Assembly (NCBI GenBank): GCA_937981555.1
Contig: CALJOK010000040.1
Coordinates: 1 to 37,152 of the forward strand
DNA from: an uncultured Saprospiraceae bacterium
GTDB taxonomy: Bacteria > Bacteroidota > Bacteroidia > Chitinophagales > Saprospiraceae
Length of the DNA stretch: 37,152 bases
Reading direction: 5' to 3'
Below, in pieces: positions 34,474 to 37,152 of the stretch. Numbering within the stretch: position 1 is the first letter of the stretch; the number at the start of each line of letters is the position of its first letter. The notes beneath the pieces were generated by a model, which saw only the letters and a list, made by a program, of their open reading frames with translations, did no database searches and had not been told where the DNA came from. Position numbers and translations under genes: made by a program.

Positions 34474-37065
34474 ATGTTAAACTTTAAATGCTCAAGTCTC
34501 TTAAAATATTTATTACTACCAATCTTTCTTGTACTTATTTTTCAACCTACTACTAAGGCAGGGATATTTGATTGGTTTAAAAACTGGGGACAACCAAATG
34601 CTAATGTTGAAGTGGAATCTAATGTTGTAACAACAACAGAAACGCTAAACGAAATAAATGCTAATTATAATATTAGCAATGTAGTAGCAGGTACATTTGA
34701 CCTAGACTTCGAATTGGATAGTGGTACATTGCCAGCGTTGGATCGTGATATTAATAACGATGCTACAAATGAAAGTATCTATGTTCCAGATATGTATAGT
34801 ATTGCTCAATCTACCGTTATTCCACCTTTTGGATTGTGGCAGGGATCTGGAACAGGCGGTCATTTAGTAACGGGACTAGATGCTTCTTCAGGTAATAATT
34901 TCTTCTACTTTGAGGGAATTGATAATTGTTTAAATTTAACATATCAACATGATTTAGTAGCTAATACTACTTATGAACTTTGTTTTGATGTAGCTGCATT
35001 GGATCCTGATGCTCCTATTGGAACAAATCTTACCAACTATTTTGTTTTAGATGCCTATCATACTACTGGTTCTATTTATGCCGTAACTGGTCATCCAGAT
35101 AATGAGAGTTCCATTAATTCATTATATAATGTAACTGGAAAAACTTCCGCAGATTATCTAGCGGGGACTGGAAATTATTTAATCCCAAATTCAGATTTTT
35201 CTGCTTCCACCACGACCAATGATGAATACAATATTCAATGGAAACGAGTATGTGTTCAGTATACTACCATACATGATGACGAAACATTTTGGCTTTCTAG
35301 TTTTGGTGGTGATGGAGGAGGCATAGCTTTGGATAACATAAGTTGTTATGTTGTCCCAGAAGTTACAGCATTTGCAATTCAATCAACTTGTACCGAAGGA
35401 ACACCTAATAATGATGGCTATTTACAGATATCAGATGTAAATGTAGGAACGCATTATAACTGGTCAACAGGAAGCACCTATACTGGTGCAACCGATTTGG
35501 CGAGTGCTACTACGTTTAATCCTAATACAGATTTACCTTTACAATTTGGAACATTAGCAAATCCAAGTGGGGCACAAGATTATACCATTCGAGTTTTTAA
35601 TGGAGCTGATGAATGTTTTACAGATATAGTGTTGACCATGAATAATCAAGACTGTACAGTCGGTTGTGATTGTGAAGAAAAGATTTATTTAAATGATGTG
35701 TATACCCATGAGGTACATAAATTTTCCATTACCAATACGGGGAGTTTATCAGAAATAGGTAGTCCGTGGTTAGCTAATGGAAATATCAATTCACCGCATG
35801 GATTAGGAGTGGATGTAAATGGAAATTTATATATCGGTGAAGTAACCAGTTATAACCAAGGCGTTCAAGGGAAAATATTTAAATTGGATAGTGATGGTAA
35901 CGTTTTAGATAATGATTTTATAAACTTAGATAATAACAACTTTGGTTTTCAGCTGATGTCAAAAGACGGTATTTTATACACGACAAATAATGAAACTAAT
36001 GAAGTCCAAGCATTTGATATATGTACAGGGGATCTCATTGGTGGAATGCAGGTTGGAGTTAGTGCAGATATTCTTGCATGGGGCATGCATATAGATGAAG
36101 CTACGAATAGTTGGTATGTTGCTGATCGTTGGTCTGGAAATGTATATACCGGTTCATTAGATACAAGTCTATATAATAATCCCGCAATTTCTGGTAGTGT
36201 GGCTTTTGATACAGGAATCATAGGTGCAGGATCAGGAGATATTGCTGCTACGGGGATTACTAGAGATAACACAGGTAATTTTTTTATTGTTTATAATGCA
36301 ATTACCGGAGGTGCTGCAACAGTTTCTATTCGTAAATATGATGCGACTGGTACTTTGATTGCAACGGTAAGTGATAATACTGATGCCTATAATACAGCTA
36401 ATGGTGTAACAGGATTTTGGGGTGCAAGAGGAATAGCATACAGTACTGAAGAAAATAAACTATATGTAAGTAGTAGAGATAATTGTATAACTGTTTTTGA
36501 AACTGATTTAACAGAAACAGTTGCATTAAATATAGGAAACCCTGTTAATTCCTCAGCCAAAGGAATTGTGATTACTAAAGAATGTCGTCTCATTAATAAT
36601 AATGTAACTATTGATACAGCCTTATGTGCATCAGGTGTTAATAATCAGTTTTTTTTACAAGAGTTAATCAATTGTGAAGGAATAGTTAGTGAAGGTCTTT
36701 GGACGGAAGGAAGTGGTAATACAGGATTGACATATAATGCTTGCGACAATTCTATTATTATTAATTCACAAGGAGCTTGTGGTTTATTTACATTATCATC
36801 AAATGGTACAGGTAATAACCCAAGGGCATTTATAATAACAGTCAATATTACCGTAGCTTCTTTAGATCTAACAGTTACTCAAACTGGATGTACAGATAAT
36901 GGAAATGATACTTTCACAGCATCTTACGATGTAGTTGTAGATTGGTCTAGCGTTCCATGTTCAGCAGGTGAGATGATTAATGTTACTCATAATGGTTCTT
37001 CAATAGGAATGATTAACTCAAGTTACGCACTTTTGAAAAAAAGTAATGAAAGCCTAGCTTTGTGA
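34474..37065 (+). CDS. Large secreted surface protein, apparently truncated by an insertion sequence
   Basis: The reading frame is 863 aa. A signal peptide ends about residue 29 (FQPTTKAG). Residues about 55-275 are a beta-rich, lectin-like module (FDLDFELDSGTLPAL ... GNNFFYFEGIDNCLNLTYQHDL). Another module runs to about 390. An NHL/SBBP-like six-blade propeller region follows at about 400-700 (SPHGLGVDVNGNLYIGEV, GMHIDEATNSWYVADRWSGNVYTG, GITRDNTGNFFIVYNA, GIAYSTEENKLYVSSRDN). Ig-like modules then begin (DLTVTQTGCTDNGNDTFTASYDVVVDW). The frame ends abruptly after GSSIGMI with a foreign-looking tail and no T9SS sorting domain, although such proteins carry one. The stop at 37065 lies 1 bp before a transposase start. 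I infer the native gene was longer and is interrupted at about 37015-37025. Confidence 0.8.
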   Translation: MLNFKCSSLLKYLLLPIFLVLIFQPTTKAGIFDWFKNWGQPNANVEVESNVVTTTETLNEINANYNISNVVAGTFDLDFELDSGTLPALDRDINNDATNESIYVPDMYSIAQSTVIPPFGLWQGSGTGGHLVTGLDASSGNNFFYFEGIDNCLNLTYQHDLVANTTYELCFDVAALDPDAPIGTNLTNYFVLDAYHTTGSIYAVTGHPDNESSINSLYNVTGKTSADYLAGTGNYLIPNSDFSASTTTNDEYNIQWKRVCVQYTTIHDDETFWLSSFGGDGGGIALDNISCYVVPEVTAFAIQSTCTEGTPNNDGYLQISDVNVGTHYNWSTGSTYTGATDLASATTFNPNTDLPLQFGTLANPSGAQDYTIRVFNGADECFTDIVLTMNNQDCTVGCDCEEKIYLNDVYTHEVHKFSITNTGSLSEIGSPWLANGNINSPHGLGVDVNGNLYIGEVTSYNQGVQGKIFKLDSDGNVLDNDFINLDNNNFGFQLMSKDGILYTTNNETNEVQAFDICTGDLIGGMQVGVSADILAWGMHIDEATNSWYVADRWSGNVYTGSLDTSLYNNPAISGSVAFDTGIIGAGSGDIAATGITRDNTGNFFIVYNAITGGAATVSIRKYDATGTLIATVSDNTDAYNTANGVTGFWGARGIAYSTEENKLYVSSRDNCITVFETDLTETVALNIGNPVNSSAKGIVITKECRLINNNVTIDTALCASGVNNQFFLQELINCEGIVSEGLWTEGSGNTGLTYNACDNSIIINSQGACGLFTLSSNGTGNNPRAFIITVNITVASLDLTVTQTGCTDNGNDTFTASYDVVVDWSSVPCSAGEMINVTHNGSSIGMINSSYALLKKSNESLAL

Positions 37066-37066
37066 G

Positions 37067-37152
37067 ATGCAAGATAAATTAGATTTATACACAGATTATT
37101 TACTATCAAGTTTTGGACAAACATCAGCAACAGGATTATCACGACTAGTAGA
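37067..37152 (+). mobile_element. 5' end of an insertion sequence with DDE transposase gene (runs off the window)
   Basis: From ATG at 37067 the frame reads MQDKLDLYTDYLLSSFGQTS then ATGLSRLV, open to the window edge. This is the N-terminal pattern of IS4/IS701-like DDE transposases (LDLYTDYLLSS..Q.ATGLS.LLDG). The IS tip is probably at about 37015-37025, where tcaagttacgcacttttg begins, inside the reading frame of the surface protein. Only 28 codons are visible, so family assignment rests on memory of the pattern and the right end, inverted repeat and target duplication cannot be seen. Confidence 0.65.

Noticed and set aside
1-37152. CRISPR arrays, tRNA or rRNA genes, prophage
   Set aside because: No regularly spaced direct repeats, no cloverleaf or rRNA-like segments and no phage structural genes were seen by eye in the gaps; a dedicated scan (for example tRNAscan-SE) could still find something small.

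Overview
The window is AT-rich chromosomal DNA from a member of the Bacteroidota, probably a Saprospiria-like or related gliding/marine lineage. The evidence is two exported proteins with type IX secretion (T9SS) C-terminal sorting domains (one type A, one type B/CHU_C), a decayed third one, a propeller histidine kinase of the Bacteroidota type, many lipoproteins with a Cys lipobox, and several -7 boxes of the Bacteroidota form TAnnTTTG with A-rich leaders instead of Shine-Dalgarno sites. The phylum is well supported; the class is inference.

Layout. 1-4020: a beta-oxidation operon (fused 3-hydroxyacyl-CoA dehydrogenase/enoyl-CoA hydratase, then thiolase), with two matched inverted repeats in the leader and a strong terminator. 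4047-6728 (minus): an OmpA-type envelope protein followed by a monoacylglycerol-lipase-like hydrolase. 7002-7916: fmt, convergent with a minus-strand group (7968-10484) of two small membrane proteins and a CHU_C-tailed secreted protein; a perfect 16-bp palindrome separates them. 10555-11994: an exported AbgB-like M20 amidohydrolase. 12260-13699: a coiled-coil T9SS cargo protein. 13758-15916 (minus): small envelope proteins and lipoproteins of unknown function. 16019-18304 (minus): malic enzyme fused to a phosphotransacetylase-like domain, followed by an unusual octamer-built palindrome. 18410-19363: a secreted YD-repeat-like protein. 19397-25105: a sensory/transport locus of an SLC13 carrier and a hybrid-propeller LytS-like histidine kinase in one minus-strand operon, with a divergent LytTR response regulator. 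25106-25842: a 740-bp non-coding stretch holding a possible small mobile-element remnant. 25843-27900: an M49 peptidase lipoprotein. 28137-33521 (minus): FKBP lipoprotein, CCA-adding-type nucleotidyltransferase, a second YD-like secreted protein, SRPBCC protein, MscS channel and patatin-like phospholipase. 33522-34473: no intact gene, but a clearly decayed T9SS-cargo gene on the minus strand. 34474-37065: a large secreted surface protein that appears to be cut off by an insertion sequence whose transposase starts at 37067 and leaves the window.

Functionally, the left and centre serve fatty-acid and C4-dicarboxylate/carbon metabolism (beta-oxidation, lipase, malic enzyme, dicarboxylate-type transporter with its own sensor). 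The rest is envelope biology. The right end is the plastic part: pseudogene, competing hairpins, and an IS-interrupted surface protein. I saw no classical defence system, CRISPR array, prophage or RNA gene. The most interesting items are the non-coding structures (octamer palindrome, GTAGAGAC palindrome, paired operators, IR-bounded element) and the two disrupted exported-protein genes.
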